From JABSOG01 sp965277695 (GTDB lineage: Bacteria > Pseudomonadota > Gammaproteobacteria > Enterobacterales > Alteromonadaceae): 64,000 nucleotides of DNA. The DNA lies in assembly GCA_965277695.1 (NCBI GenBank), contig CBDIDQ010000001.1:309653-373652 (forward strand), read 5' to 3'. The notes beneath the pieces are model-generated. The model worked only from the letters and a program-made list of their open reading frames with translations. It was not told where the DNA came from and did not search any database. Positions 52,781-62,670 of the stretch are shown in pieces (the stretch's first letter is position 1; the number at the start of each line of letters is the position of its first letter). The translations under genes were made by a program, and so were the position numbers.

Positions 52781-54085
52781 CTATGCTTTGTATACGTTGT
52801 GGCTGACAATGAAATTTTCAATCTCTTTGCCACTGCTTTTTATTAATCGCTGCCACTCTTGCGACGGCATTCTGACTACAACTAGCCAACCGCCATCCTC
52901 TGAAAACTGCTCTTGGGTAATGAAGTTCATTTGATACAACACCCCTCTAAAACGCCCATGAACTGGCGGAATATTGAGTTGGTATTCAACCATGGCTTTA
53001 CTCAAACGCTCGGTCAGCGCCTGCGCCAGCAGATCGTTGCCAATGCCTTCTTTGGCACTAAGCCAAACCCGCACAGGCAAACCATCGTCGTCACGGTCTA
53101 TTCGCGGGCTGACATTCTCTAGCTTATCAATCTTGTTGTAAACTAAAAGTTGCGGCACTTCATCAGCTTCAATTTCTTTAAGCACTTCATAAACTTGCTC
53201 AATATTTTCTTTACGCCGATCATCCGCCGCATCAATAACATGCAACTGAAGATCTGCCTCTTTGGTTTCTTGCAACGTCGCTTTAAACGCAGCCACCAAA
53301 TCATGAGGCAAATGCCGAATAAAACCAACCGTATCAGCTAAAATAGCAGTGCCCACATCAGCTAGCTCAATTTTACGCAGCGTCGCATCAAGGGTTGCAA
53401 ATAACTGATCAGCAGCATAAACCTCAGCACCAGTAATACTATTGAACAAGGTCGACTTGCCCGCATTGGTATAACCCACCAGCGAGATTGTCGGTAATTC
53501 ATTACGCCTTCGCGAACGCCGCCCCTGATCGCGCTGGGACTCGACTTTAGCTAGCCGTTTAAGCAGTTGCTTAATTCGTACTCGCAACAAACGCCTATCA
53601 GTTTCAAGCTGAGTTTCCCCAGGCCCACGTAAACCAATACCGCCTTTTTGCCTTTCCAAATGAGTCCAACCACGCACTAAGCGCGTCGACAAATGGCGTA
53701 ATTGGGCCAACTCAACTTGCAACTTACCCTCGTGAGTCCGGGCACGTTGCGCAAAAATGTCGAGGATCAAACCAGTACGGTCCAATACCCGACATTGTAT
53801 CAGTTGTTCCAGATTACGTTCTTGCGAAGGGCTTAACGAATGGTTAAAGATAACAATATCAGCACCGAAGTCTTTTATAACTGCGGCGATCTCTTCAGCC
53901 TTGCCTGAACCGACAAAGTATTTGGGGTGAGGAGATTGACGGCTGGCAGTCACCACTTTTAGCGAATTAACGCCAGCAGAAGAGACCAGCATCTGAAGTT
54001 CATCCAGATCCTCGCGCTCTCCTTCGTGTTGAAATTCAACGTGCACCAATATTGCCTGTTCACCTACTTCATGACGGTCAAACAA
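52781..54085 (-). CDS. hflX: GTPase HflX
   Basis: A 434-residue ribosome-associated GTPase that splits 70S ribosomes under stress. N-terminal domain SPSQERNLEQLIQCRVLDR, then GRVRG-type helices (GIGLRGPGETQLETDRR), G1 GYTNAGKSTLFNS, G3 DTVGFIRHLPHDLV and G4 YNKIDKL. The start is TTG at 54085, aligned with the E. coli start (FDRHEVGEQA). Between it and hfq lies a direct repeat pair (54104-54121 and 54128-54145). Confidence 0.96.
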   Translation of the reverse strand: MFDRHEVGEQAILVHVEFQHEGEREDLDELQMLVSSAGVNSLKVVTASRQSPHPKYFVGSGKAEEIAAVIKDFGADIVIFNHSLSPSQERNLEQLIQCRVLDRTGLILDIFAQRARTHEGKLQVELAQLRHLSTRLVRGWTHLERQKGGIGLRGPGETQLETDRRLLRVRIKQLLKRLAKVESQRDQGRRSRRRNELPTISLVGYTNAGKSTLFNSITGAEVYAADQLFATLDATLRKIELADVGTAILADTVGFIRHLPHDLVAAFKATLQETKEADLQLHVIDAADDRRKENIEQVYEVLKEIEADEVPQLLVYNKIDKLENVSPRIDRDDDGLPVRVWLSAKEGIGNDLLAQALTERLSKAMVEYQLNIPPVHGRFRGVLYQMNFITQEQFSEDGGWLVVVRMPSQEWQRLIKSSGKEIENFIVSHNVYKA

Positions 54086-54160
54086 GCGTTACGCTCCAAA
54101 CAATAGCACTGCTGCTAATGGCTTGAGTAGCACTTCTGCTAATGGATTTTTTGATATGAA

Positions 54161-54415
54161 TTATGTGTTACCCTCACCCTCTTCACCGGTGTATGTCATC
54201 GGATTTTGAGAGAATGGGCGGGCCGGAACCACAGTGGATACTGCGTGTTTGTAGACCATCTGGCTTACTGTGTTTTTCAGTAAAATCACAAATTGATCAA
54301 ATGACTCGATTTGGCCTTGTAGTTTAATACCGTTTACTAAAAAAATAGAAACGGGAATGCGCTCACGGCGTAACGAATTCAAAAACGGGTCTTGTAATGA
54401 TTGGCCTTTTGCCAT
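54161..54415 (-). CDS. hfq: RNA chaperone Hfq
   Basis: An 84-residue Sm-like hexameric chaperone that pairs small RNAs with their targets. Sm1 is SIFLVNGIKLQGQIESFDQF and Sm2 contains VYKHAVSTVVP. The C-terminal tail is short (about 18 residues), as in Shewanella, not the longer tail of E. coli Hfq. Between miaA and hflX, the conserved order. Confidence 0.98.
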   Translation of the reverse strand: MAKGQSLQDPFLNSLRRERIPVSIFLVNGIKLQGQIESFDQFVILLKNTVSQMVYKHAVSTVVPARPFSQNPMTYTGEEGEGNT

Positions 54416-54521
54416 TTCTTACTTTCCTTATTGTTGTTTTTTTGGCTTTATTATCAGCTCCCTTCTGAGCAAAAACCGATAATAAATTCAAGTGACGATT
54501 AAAAATAACATTGAATAGTTA

Positions 54522-55442
54522 CTAGCTTAGCGAAGATAGAATATGTTGCAAGTTTTCTTTATCTTCAGAGCGTAACCAAGTGACATTTTCCCAGTTTTTT
54601 AACCAGGTCATCTGTCGTTTAGCTAATTGCCGGGTAGCAACAATTCCCCGATAAATCATTTCATTATAGTCATGTTTACCAGCGAAATACTCCCACAGCT
54701 GACGATACCCCACACAGCGAATAGAAGGAAGGTTTAAATGCAAATCTTCTCGCATATATAATGCTTTTACCTCTGCTTCAAACCCCATATCGAGCATTTG
54801 TTCAAATCTTGACTCAATTCGCTGATGCAAGTCTTTTTTCTCAGTCGGCGCAATCGCAAACTGATGAACCGCAAATGGTAAAGGTTTTCCCTTAACCGCC
54901 GACAGTTCAGTGAGTGTTTTACCACTAATTCGATACACTTCCAGTGCCCGGTTAATGCGCTGCGGATCATTGTGATGAATTCTCGCCGCCGCAACGGGGT
55001 CAACCTCAGCCAATTGCTGATGCATCACCGCCCAACCTTTTAACGCCGCTTCTTGTTCCAACGCTGCCCTTATTTCAGGGTTAGCTTCGGGCAAAGGTGA
55101 AATCCCTTCGAGCAACGCTTTAAAATACAACATAGTGCCACCCACCAACAGCGGTATTTTCCCCTGTTGATGAATTTCATCAATCGCCACTAAAGCATCA
55201 CGACGAAAATCCGCCGCCGAATAGCTTTGTGCCGGATCAAGAAAGCTGATCAACCGATGAGGGGCAATCGCCAACTCATCAGCATCCGGTTTAGCCGTGC
55301 CAATGTCCATGCCCCGATACACCAACGCCGAATCAACACTGATGATCTCACTCGGCAACGCTTTGACCACTTCTATCGCCAAATCGGTTTTGCCTGAGGC
55401 GGTGGGTCCCATAATAAAAATAACGGGTAACGGCTGACTCAC
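54522..55442 (-). CDS. miaA: tRNA dimethylallyltransferase MiaA
   Basis: A 306-residue enzyme adding dimethylallyl to A37 of tRNAs reading UNN codons. P-loop MGPTASGKTDLAIEV, SVDSALVYRGMDIGTAKP, LVGGTMLYFKALLEG and RRQLAKRQMTWLKN are hallmark segments. The start is GTG and overlaps the mutL stop (GTGA). Confidence 0.98.
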   Translation of the reverse strand: MSQPLPVIFIMGPTASGKTDLAIEVVKALPSEIISVDSALVYRGMDIGTAKPDADELAIAPHRLISFLDPAQSYSAADFRRDALVAIDEIHQQGKIPLLVGGTMLYFKALLEGISPLPEANPEIRAALEQEAALKGWAVMHQQLAEVDPVAAARIHHNDPQRINRALEVYRISGKTLTELSAVKGKPLPFAVHQFAIAPTEKKDLHQRIESRFEQMLDMGFEAEVKALYMREDLHLNLPSIRCVGYRQLWEYFAGKHDYNEMIYRGIVATRQLAKRQMTWLKNWENVTWLRSEDKENLQHILSSLS

Positions 55443-57346
55443 TTAAGCTCCTGCTGACTACGATTATTCACCACTGCACCCAGTTGATTTACGTGACTGT
55501 CAATATCAACAGGCATACCACAACGAGCGACTAATGTTTGTTCATCTGTAAACTGTCTGGCGTCATTGATTATTTGTGTTGCCACAGATAAATCAGCATG
55601 ACCAGCGGGGCTAAGCACAGCACCGTGAAACTCCACCAACCAATTCAGACAATGTTGCCACATCTGAGTTTCGGTTAATGCCAACTCACTGGCGACCACT
55701 AACTGTTCAAACAACGAGCCGACAACCTGAGCAATATTACTATTGCGAATGAACGCAGGCACTTTACGAACCACAACATGGCGATCAATACACTGAAATT
55801 CAAGCCCTAAACCCTGTAAACTTTCACTGAATTGCCCAATCAAGGCGAGAGTGCTGCTATCTTGAGCAATTTTAACTGGCAATAACAACGGCTGGCCCAC
55901 TAATCCATCTTTATACTGATAAGGCGCACGCATAGCATTGACCTTATTTAAATCGATTAAATAGACACTACTGTCATTTTTATCACTACTCAAATACAAC
56001 ACATAATGACTTTTGACAATTGTTAAACAGCTACCGATATCAGCGCTAGCAAAAACAGGCGACGATATAGCAGGCATTACTTGTTGTATTGTTTGTTGTC
56101 TGGCTTGTTGTGTGGTTGCTATCGGTTGGCTTGAAACTGGCGCGTTCTCAACAGCAGCAGTCGTAACAGCAGCAGTCTCAATAGCTGAATTTTCAACCGG
56201 CGCAGTGAAAGACGATAACGCCCGATGATAGCTATTGAGTTCTTTAGGTGAGGGTTTATTGGCTTGGTAATTAGCACCACCAGCATAACTTGAGCCAGAC
56301 TCTTTGACTTGTAACTGCTCAGCTGGCACATTTTCCACAGCTAATTCAACCTCGGCAGTTAACGCCTGCTCCAGCGCCTGAACAATAAAATCGTGGATCA
56401 GCCGCGCCTCATGAAAACGCACTTCATGTTTAGCCGGATGAACATTAACATCGATTTGCCTCGGACTAACGGTCAAAAACAACACATAGGTTGGATATTG
56501 CAATTCGGCAAGGCTCGACCCATAAGCTTGGCGAATAGCGTGGTTAATCAGTTTATCGCGCATCATGCGGCCGTTAACATAACTAAATTGCACATCATTT
56601 TGATTACGACAGCTCCGAGGCATGGCTATCCAGCCACTGAGGCCAACGCCATCATAATCACAGTTAACTCGCATCACGTTTTCGACCAACGATTTGCCGC
56701 AGATTTGACCGACACGGCGATCTTTTTCCTGATCGGTCATCGCCTTACGCAAATGACGAATTGACTTGCCATTGTGGGTTAAACTGAACTGCACATCAAA
56801 ACGGCTCAAGGCAATGCGTTTAATGACTTCATCAATATGAAAGAACTCGGTTTTTTCAGTGCGTAAAAACTTGCGCCGAGCTGGGGTATTAAAAAATAAA
56901 TCAGTGACTTCAATGGTGGTGCCATCCGGGTGCGCCGCAGGCAAGACTTTAACCTCCATATCACGGCCCTCAGCATAAGCCTGCCAAGCTTCGTCCTGCG
57001 CCGCCGGTTTGGAGGTCAATTTCAGTCGCGATACCGAGCTGATACTCGCCAGCGCCTCACCTCTAAAACCTAGGCTGGTGATATTCTCCAAATCATCAAA
57101 GCTACTGACCTTACTGGTCGCATGACGGCTTAGCGCTAATCCCAGCTCTGCTTTGGCAATGCCACAACCGTTATCACGAATGCGAATCAGCTTGCTACCG
57201 CCCTTTTGCACTTCGACATCAATCACAGTAGCGCCGCTATCTAGCGAGTTTTCAATTAATTCTTTGATCACCGATGCCGGACGCTCAACCACTTCACCAG
57301 CAGCAATCTGATTGGCCAGCCGAGCGGGTAATATTTGAATGGTCAT
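55439..57346 (-). CDS. mutL: DNA mismatch repair protein MutL
   Basis: A 635-residue GHKL ATPase that links MutS to MutH or UvrD. N-terminal motifs: AAGEVVERPASVIKELIENS, DNGCGI, and GFRGEALASI. A long Gln/Thr-rich linker follows; the C-terminal dimerisation domain has no DQHA(X)2E(X)4E metal motif, so it is of the endonuclease-free type that works with Dam methylation and MutH. Confidence 0.97.
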   Translation of the reverse strand: MTIQILPARLANQIAAGEVVERPASVIKELIENSLDSGATVIDVEVQKGGSKLIRIRDNGCGIAKAELGLALSRHATSKVSSFDDLENITSLGFRGEALASISSVSRLKLTSKPAAQDEAWQAYAEGRDMEVKVLPAAHPDGTTIEVTDLFFNTPARRKFLRTEKTEFFHIDEVIKRIALSRFDVQFSLTHNGKSIRHLRKAMTDQEKDRRVGQICGKSLVENVMRVNCDYDGVGLSGWIAMPRSCRNQNDVQFSYVNGRMMRDKLINHAIRQAYGSSLAELQYPTYVLFLTVSPRQIDVNVHPAKHEVRFHEARLIHDFIVQALEQALTAEVELAVENVPAEQLQVKESGSSYAGGANYQANKPSPKELNSYHRALSSFTAPVENSAIETAAVTTAAVENAPVSSQPIATTQQARQQTIQQVMPAISSPVFASADIGSCLTIVKSHYVLYLSSDKNDSSVYLIDLNKVNAMRAPYQYKDGLVGQPLLLPVKIAQDSSTLALIGQFSESLQGLGLEFQCIDRHVVVRKVPAFIRNSNIAQVVGSLFEQLVVASELALTETQMWQHCLNWLVEFHGAVLSPAGHADLSVATQIINDARQFTDEQTLVARCGMPVDIDSHVNQLGAVVNNRSQQELK

Positions 57347-57399
57347 AAGGTGTTGGATTTCCAGATCAAGCGGTTAAACCTCAGTTAAGGTAAAAGTAT

Positions 57400-58719
57400 T
57401 TAGGTAGAAGGAATTTCAAGAATTTGACCAATGCGCACCATGTCGCCCCTGAGATTGTTATGAGATTTTAATTTTCCCAGACTGACCCGATAACGTTTAG
57501 CCAATAACGACAACGACTCACCAGACTTGACCTTATGGCGCAACACCCGATGTTTGGCTAAATAAGAGCCCTCGGGCGGATTACGACGAAAGTATTTATA
57601 GATAGCCTGATACAAAGCACTCGCCAGTTTCTTTTGATGCGACGACGAATTAAGCAATTGCTCTTCGGCATGATTCGAGATAAAGCCCGTTTCAACCAGC
57701 AACGACGGAATATCCGGCGACTTTAATACCGCTAGACTCGCCGACTGAGGTACTTTTTTATGCATCTTGGTGACTTTTTTCAATTCTTTCACCGCTTCAA
57801 GGGCAATATCAAAACCCGTCGACATCGAATGCTCCATCGACATATCGAGCAGCGCCCGAGCCAGATACTTTTCATTATTAGTGTCTTTTAATACCTGTGC
57901 GGCACCACCGAGTAACTCGGAGTGTTTTTCCCGTTGCTCTATCCATTTACCTATTTCAGTATTTGCCCTACCCAGCGACAACACCCAAACCGACGCGCCT
58001 TTGGGCTGAGGGGTAGAAAACGCATCGGCGTGAATAGAGATAAAAAAGTCAACTTTACGTTTGCGGGCAATATCAGTACGACGGTTCAGATGCACATAAT
58101 AATCACTTGTACGAATACGCACCGACTTCATACCCGGTGCAGCATCAATCAATTTGGCCAAGCGATTGGCGATCCCCAAAGTGACTTTTTTCTCGTAAGT
58201 GCCTTTAGCACCAATCGAACCCGGATCCTCACCGCCGTGCCCAGCATCAATGGCAATCAGAATATCCCGATCACTGTTGAGTTTTTGTTGTGGCATGGTT
58301 TGACGCAAACTTTCATCAATCAGGTCAACCACCAAGCGATTACCATAAGGTGAAGTGGGTTTCAGTGAAAAAATCACCGGTTTAACTTTTTTCGTCAGCT
58401 CCAATACCACCCTTAACGATTTTTCGCTTTTAGCAGTGCTTTGACGAATGCGTTTAATGATTTTGCTGGTATTACTGATTTGTGACAGATTGATGTTATC
58501 GGAGGTTTGTTTAAAGTCGATCACCACCCGGGTGGGATCAGATAAGCTAAAATAGCTGTAATTAGGCGCTTTACTCAAGTCAAAAACAATCCGGGTACTA
58601 TCTGGCGAAGGCCATACCCTGACGCCGCTGATCTGATTCTCAACAGCAGCGACACCAAACACCGATAATAACGATATCAGTAGGAGATATCGGGTAAACA
58701 GACGATTAACAACATTCAT
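57400..58719 (-). CDS. amiB: N-acetylmuramoyl-L-alanine amidase AmiB (with LysM)
   Basis: A 439-residue periplasmic amidase that splits septal peptidoglycan under control of EnvC-type activators. N-terminal signal peptide (LLISLLSVFGVAAV), an AMIN domain (SGVRVWPSPDSTRIVFDLSK), an amidase_3 domain with zinc motif IAIDAGHGGEDPG and ETGFISNHAEEQLL, and one LysM at the end (HKVKSGESLSLLAKRYRV). E. coli AmiB lacks the LysM; Vibrio and Shewanella members have it. Confidence 0.96.
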   Translation of the reverse strand: MNVVNRLFTRYLLLISLLSVFGVAAVENQISGVRVWPSPDSTRIVFDLSKAPNYSYFSLSDPTRVVIDFKQTSDNINLSQISNTSKIIKRIRQSTAKSEKSLRVVLELTKKVKPVIFSLKPTSPYGNRLVVDLIDESLRQTMPQQKLNSDRDILIAIDAGHGGEDPGSIGAKGTYEKKVTLGIANRLAKLIDAAPGMKSVRIRTSDYYVHLNRRTDIARKRKVDFFISIHADAFSTPQPKGASVWVLSLGRANTEIGKWIEQREKHSELLGGAAQVLKDTNNEKYLARALLDMSMEHSMSTGFDIALEAVKELKKVTKMHKKVPQSASLAVLKSPDIPSLLVETGFISNHAEEQLLNSSSHQKKLASALYQAIYKYFRRNPPEGSYLAKHRVLRHKVKSGESLSLLAKRYRVSLGKLKSHNNLRGDMVRIGQILEIPST

Positions 58720-58766
58720 GACTTTGTTTGACTATAACTCTCTAATAATGGCGCTGTGATCACAAT

Positions 58767-59246
58767 TTAAAGCATTTTGATTAGTTTTTCGCCCACAGGG
58801 CTCAAACCCGTTAATTTTATCTGACGATGGTCATCAAGATACAACAAATCGACTGATATGTCAGCAATTGGTAAAAATCCCTCACCTTGCCCCGGCCATT
58901 CAATAACACAAACTGCATTATTAGCGAAATAGTCGCGGATCCCCATGAATTCCAGCTCTTCCGGATCGCCCAAGCGATAAAGATCAAAATGGTAAATAGT
59001 CCGATTTTGCAGCTCATAAGGTTCAACCAAGGTATAAGTCGGACTCTTCACCCGACCCTGATGGCCAAAGCCGGTAACAATCCCCCGAGTCAGGGTGGTT
59101 TTGCCAGCGCCTAAATCGCCATGTAAATAAATCGCCATCGGCCCCTCAATATGTTGATTGATAAGCGCTGCGATGCGATTGCCAAAAGCCACTGTTGCCG
59201 CCTCGTCTGCTAAAGTTTGTTGGTATTGCACGGTTTCTCCTGCCAT
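58767..59246 (-). CDS. tsaE: tRNA threonylcarbamoyladenosine ATPase TsaE
   Basis: A 159-residue P-loop ATPase that drives cycles of the TsaBD complex. Walker A is YLHGDLGAGKTTLTRGIV; it also has SPTYTLVEPY, HFDLYRLGDPEELEFMGI and VIEWP. Partner TsaD is at 17717. Upstream lies MITE copy C, so its link to nnr is interrupted by about 290 bp. Confidence 0.97.
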   Translation of the reverse strand: MAGETVQYQQTLADEAATVAFGNRIAALINQHIEGPMAIYLHGDLGAGKTTLTRGIVTGFGHQGRVKSPTYTLVEPYELQNRTIYHFDLYRLGDPEELEFMGIRDYFANNAVCVIEWPGQGEGFLPIADISVDLLYLDDHRQIKLTGLSPVGEKLIKML

Positions 59247-59310
59247 TTATTTCACTGATTCGACGCTTGCCGCTATGTTCTTTTTTACCACTACCGTTAT
59301 ACGGGCAGCT

Positions 59311-59523
59311 GGACTGTTCAGGTATCTGGAGCGCTTTGTTCTTTACAATCAAAAGCACTCACCACGGAGACACGGAGGCACGGAGAAGGTCAAAAGCAAA
59401 ACAGTTAAAATCGTTGACCCTTAAACTTTCCTTTTCTCCGTATCTCCGTGTCTCCGTGGTCAAAATGCTTTTATTTTTAAGAACGAAGCGCTCCAGTGAC
59501 TTGAAAAGCCCGCCAAACCCTTA
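59311..59523. repeat. MITE-like palindromic element, copy C
   Basis: A roughly 213-bp element matching copy A (18764) over its whole length, terminal inverted repeats ctggagcgctttgttctt and aagaacgaagcgctccag, inner arms ccacggagacacgg and ccgtgtctccgtgg. Inserted between nnr and tsaE. Confidence 0.92.
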
Positions 59524-59536
59524 AGGCATTCAAACT

Positions 59537-61084
59537 TCATCTATTAACCAGCGCCCGAATGTGCGGATACAAATCCGTCGCCATCATGCCCCGTTGCCCC
59601 TTATTTGCCGCGCTGTCTGCTGCCGCCCCGTGGAGCATTGCGCCGAGGGTCGCCGCATCCATCAAAGACAGGCCCTGCGCCAATAGACCGCCGAGTATAC
59701 CAGATAAAACATCACCCATCCCAGCGGTTGCCATACCGGGATTGCCGGTGGTGTTTATAGCAATGCTCTCTCCGTCGCTAACCTTTTCACAAACCAAAGT
59801 ACCATACCCTTTTAATAGCGCCACACAGTCATAGGTCTTCGCTAATAAACCGACACTAAAAAAACGGTCTTCCTGCACCTGTGCTACCGACCAGTTAAGT
59901 AATCTCGCCGCTTCTTTGGGATGAGGGGTGATAATACAACGGTTTAATGGTCCGGGTTGTAATGCCGCCAAGTTCAAGCCATCAGCATCAATCACTTTAG
60001 GCATATTGGCTTGGCGCACCTGCTGTAATAATGATTGCGCCCATTCATCCTGTCCAGCGCCCGGTCCAAACACCACAACATCGGCCTTTTGCAGCCATGG
60101 ACTTATATCATCCCCAACCCCATTATCAACCTCAACCCCGGACACCATAATTTCAGGGCTGTCGATGGCGACTATCATTACATTATCAGCATGGGTCAAC
60201 ACAGTAACTAACCCTGCCCCGGCTCGTAAACAAGCCATCGCCGCCATACGAATGGCCCCAGACATGCCTTTATTGCCACCAATCAACAACACATGACCAC
60301 ACTGCCCTTTGTGACTCGATAACGCTCTTGGTGGTAATTTATGATGAAGTTGATCAGCAGTAACACTCATCGCTGATGGCAATACACTTTGCTCAAACGC
60401 CTCACTAATGCCCAATCCACTGAAATACAGCTGACCGCAATAATCGCCAGCATAACCGGTCAACAAACCTTGCTTGACACCGACAAACGTACAAGTCATA
60501 TCCGCCTTAATCGCACAACCCATCGGCTGCCCGGTATCGGCATTGAGTCCCGAAGGAACATCAACACTGCACACCGCCGCATGATTGGTTTGATTCACCA
60601 GATTAATCACTTCGGCGAACGGACTTCTGACCTCACCACCCAGTCCGGTGCCTAATAGGGCATCTATGATTATGGAGCCTTGGGGTAGAATCAGTTCATT
60701 AGCAGTTGTTTCCTCTACTTTTCCTCCGCTATTCAGCCACTGTTGCCGCGCTTTAAGTGCATCACCGCTTATTTTTCGCTCATCGCCAATTTGAACCAGG
60801 GTCACTTGCCATCCTGCAGCTTTAGCCAGTCGAGCGACAATATAACCATCACCGCCATTGTTACCATAACCACATAAAACCGTCATTGGGGTTTGTTGAT
60901 TGGAGTTGCGATAGCTAATACTGTCAAAATGATCCGCAACCATTTCGAACATCGCTTTACCCGCGTCTTCCATCAGTTGAAACATCTCAATACCTAAATC
61001 TGCCGCCACTATCGACTCATTGAGGCGAATTTGTGCGGCGGTATAACGTTTTTGTGGTAAATTAGCCCGATATGTCCGTTGCAT
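59537..61084 (-). CDS. nnr: Bifunctional NAD(P)HX epimerase/dehydratase
   Basis: A 515-residue repair enzyme for hydrated NAD(P)H. The N-terminal half is the epimerase (GYGNNGGDGYIVARLAK, DALLGTGLGGEVRSPF, SVDVPSGLNADTGQPMG). The C-terminal half is the ADP-dependent dehydratase (HVLLIGGNKGMSGAIRMAA, DADGLNLAA, TPHPKEAARLL, and NPGMATAGMGDVLSG). First gene of the nnr block; its ATG lies 15 bp from the queG ATG on the other strand. Confidence 0.96.
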   Translation of the reverse strand: MQRTYRANLPQKRYTAAQIRLNESIVAADLGIEMFQLMEDAGKAMFEMVADHFDSISYRNSNQQTPMTVLCGYGNNGGDGYIVARLAKAAGWQVTLVQIGDERKISGDALKARQQWLNSGGKVEETTANELILPQGSIIIDALLGTGLGGEVRSPFAEVINLVNQTNHAAVCSVDVPSGLNADTGQPMGCAIKADMTCTFVGVKQGLLTGYAGDYCGQLYFSGLGISEAFEQSVLPSAMSVTADQLHHKLPPRALSSHKGQCGHVLLIGGNKGMSGAIRMAAMACLRAGAGLVTVLTHADNVMIVAIDSPEIMVSGVEVDNGVGDDISPWLQKADVVVFGPGAGQDEWAQSLLQQVRQANMPKVIDADGLNLAALQPGPLNRCIITPHPKEAARLLNWSVAQVQEDRFFSVGLLAKTYDCVALLKGYGTLVCEKVSDGESIAINTTGNPGMATAGMGDVLSGILGGLLAQGLSLMDAATLGAMLHGAAADSAANKGQRGMMATDLYPHIRALVNR

Positions 61085-61099
61085 TTAATTTTTCTCTTT

Positions 61100-62260
61100 A
61101 TGACCAGCACTTTAACTAGCCCAATTGACGACTCTTCTACTCACTATCAACAACTTAGCGAAAAAATCAAGCTTTGGGGTAAAGAATTAGGCTTTGACCA
61201 AGTAGGCATCACCGATGTTGACTTATCTGAACATGAAGACTACTTACAACGCTGGCTAGCAGCCGGTTACCATGGCGAAATGGATTATATGGCTGCCCAT
61301 GGTATGAAACGCGCTCGTCCGGCAGAATTATTACCTGGCACCATTCGCGTCATCAGCGTACGGATGGACTATTTACCCGCCAATGCCAGATTTGCCAAAA
61401 GCCTGCAAGACAAACAGTCCGGCTATATCAGCCGTTATGCACTGGGACGAGATTACCACAAAGTCATTCGTAATCGGTTGAAAAAACTAGGGCAAAAAAT
61501 CGCAGAGATCAGCGAGTTGGGTTATCGCCCCTTTGTTGATTCAGCCCCGGTGCTAGAACGTCAAATTGCGACCAAAGCAGGTTTAGGCTGGACCGGCAAA
61601 CACAGTTTATTACTCAACGAATCCGCAGGTTCATGGTTTTTCCTTGGCGAGCTGTTGGTTGATATCCCCCTGCCCATTGATCAACCGGTTGAAGAAAACT
61701 GCGGCTCATGTGTCGCCTGCATCAAAATCTGTCCCACTCAAGCCATCGTTGAGCCCTATGTGGTTGATGCCAGACGTTGTATTTCATACCTGACCATTGA
61801 ACTCAAAGGCAGCATTCCAGAAGAGCTTAGACCATCAATAGGTAACCGAATTTACGGCTGCGATGATTGCCAACTGGTATGCCCATGGAATCGTTATGCC
61901 CAACTCACCACAGAAGGTGACTTCACCCCCCGCAGCCAATTAACCGACCAGCAATTAGTGACCTTAATGGCATGGGACGAAACCACCTTTTTACGCCATA
62001 CCGAAGGTTCTCCCATCCGCCGTATTGGTCATGCCAGCTGGCAACGCAACATTGCCGTGGCGATGGGCAATGCCCCGTATGACGAACAAATTATTGATAG
62101 CTTAAACCAATGTGCCAGCGAAAACCCGATGGTAATAGAACATATTCAGTGGGCGTTAGTTCAGCAACAGCACAAACGGGATAAGGGTGAAGAAAAGCCG
62201 CACAGATTGACTCAGCGGTTGATTAATACCATAGAAAAAGGGCTGCCGCGAGATGCGTGA
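61100..62260 (+). CDS. queG: Epoxyqueuosine reductase QueG
   Basis: A 386-residue enzyme that reduces epoxyqueuosine to queuosine in tRNA, using cobalamin and two 4Fe-4S clusters. The clusters are CGSCVACIKICPTQAI and YGCDDCQLVCPWN. The N-terminal domain has FDQVGITDVD and YHGEMDYM. The ATG at 61100 (MTSTLTS) is preferred over an upstream TTG at 61079 that would run into nnr. It is divergent from nnr with overlapping promoter space. Confidence 0.96.
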   Translation: MTSTLTSPIDDSSTHYQQLSEKIKLWGKELGFDQVGITDVDLSEHEDYLQRWLAAGYHGEMDYMAAHGMKRARPAELLPGTIRVISVRMDYLPANARFAKSLQDKQSGYISRYALGRDYHKVIRNRLKKLGQKIAEISELGYRPFVDSAPVLERQIATKAGLGWTGKHSLLLNESAGSWFFLGELLVDIPLPIDQPVEENCGSCVACIKICPTQAIVEPYVVDARRCISYLTIELKGSIPEELRPSIGNRIYGCDDCQLVCPWNRYAQLTTEGDFTPRSQLTDQQLVTLMAWDETTFLRHTEGSPIRRIGHASWQRNIAVAMGNAPYDEQIIDSLNQCASENPMVIEHIQWALVQQQHKRDKGEEKPHRLTQRLINTIEKGLPRDA

Positions 62261-62276
62261 CAGTCGTATTTAAAAT

Positions 62277-62670
62277 TCACGACTCAGGACCTAGAATGGA
62301 TTGATGGCTAACAATATTGCGCTCAGCAGAGTCAATTTGCAGACCAACAAGAATGACTTGATAGTTACCCCAGGCTCCCGCATAGTTTTTCTCGATGATC
62401 TGTTCTATCGCTTTTTGTGGGGCAGCAGTTTTCAATTCAAAAATATAAACCTGTTGTTGGGCTTGGTATTTATATTCCAAAGACAAATCAACTCGTCCCT
62501 TATTACTCAACCGCTCAGGGGACGCGTCAAACCCGGATGCTTGAAGGTACATCAGCAGCATGGCGGAATAGAAATTTGGTCTTGTCCACATAAATGCAAT
62601 TCTGTTCGATCAGACCTTTAAATTCTTGTTTTCCGATGGGCAGTTTTTTCATTGGCTCATTGTTTTTCAT
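62277..62670 (-). pseudogene. AAA-ATPase-like/PD-(D/E)XK nuclease gene with large internal deletion
   Basis: Two ends of one gene are fused. From the ATG at 62670 the frame reads KKLPIGKQEFKGLIEQ and CIYVDKT, the usual first 35 residues of the AAA-ATPase_like (DUF1703) family. At about 62590 the sequence jumps, in another frame, to FYSAMLLMYLQASGFD, SNKGRVDLSLEY and VYIFELKTA, its C-terminal PD-(D/E)XK nuclease. Some 350-400 codons, including the ATPase, are gone. A normal protein would be about 520 residues. Not functional. Confidence 0.82.
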
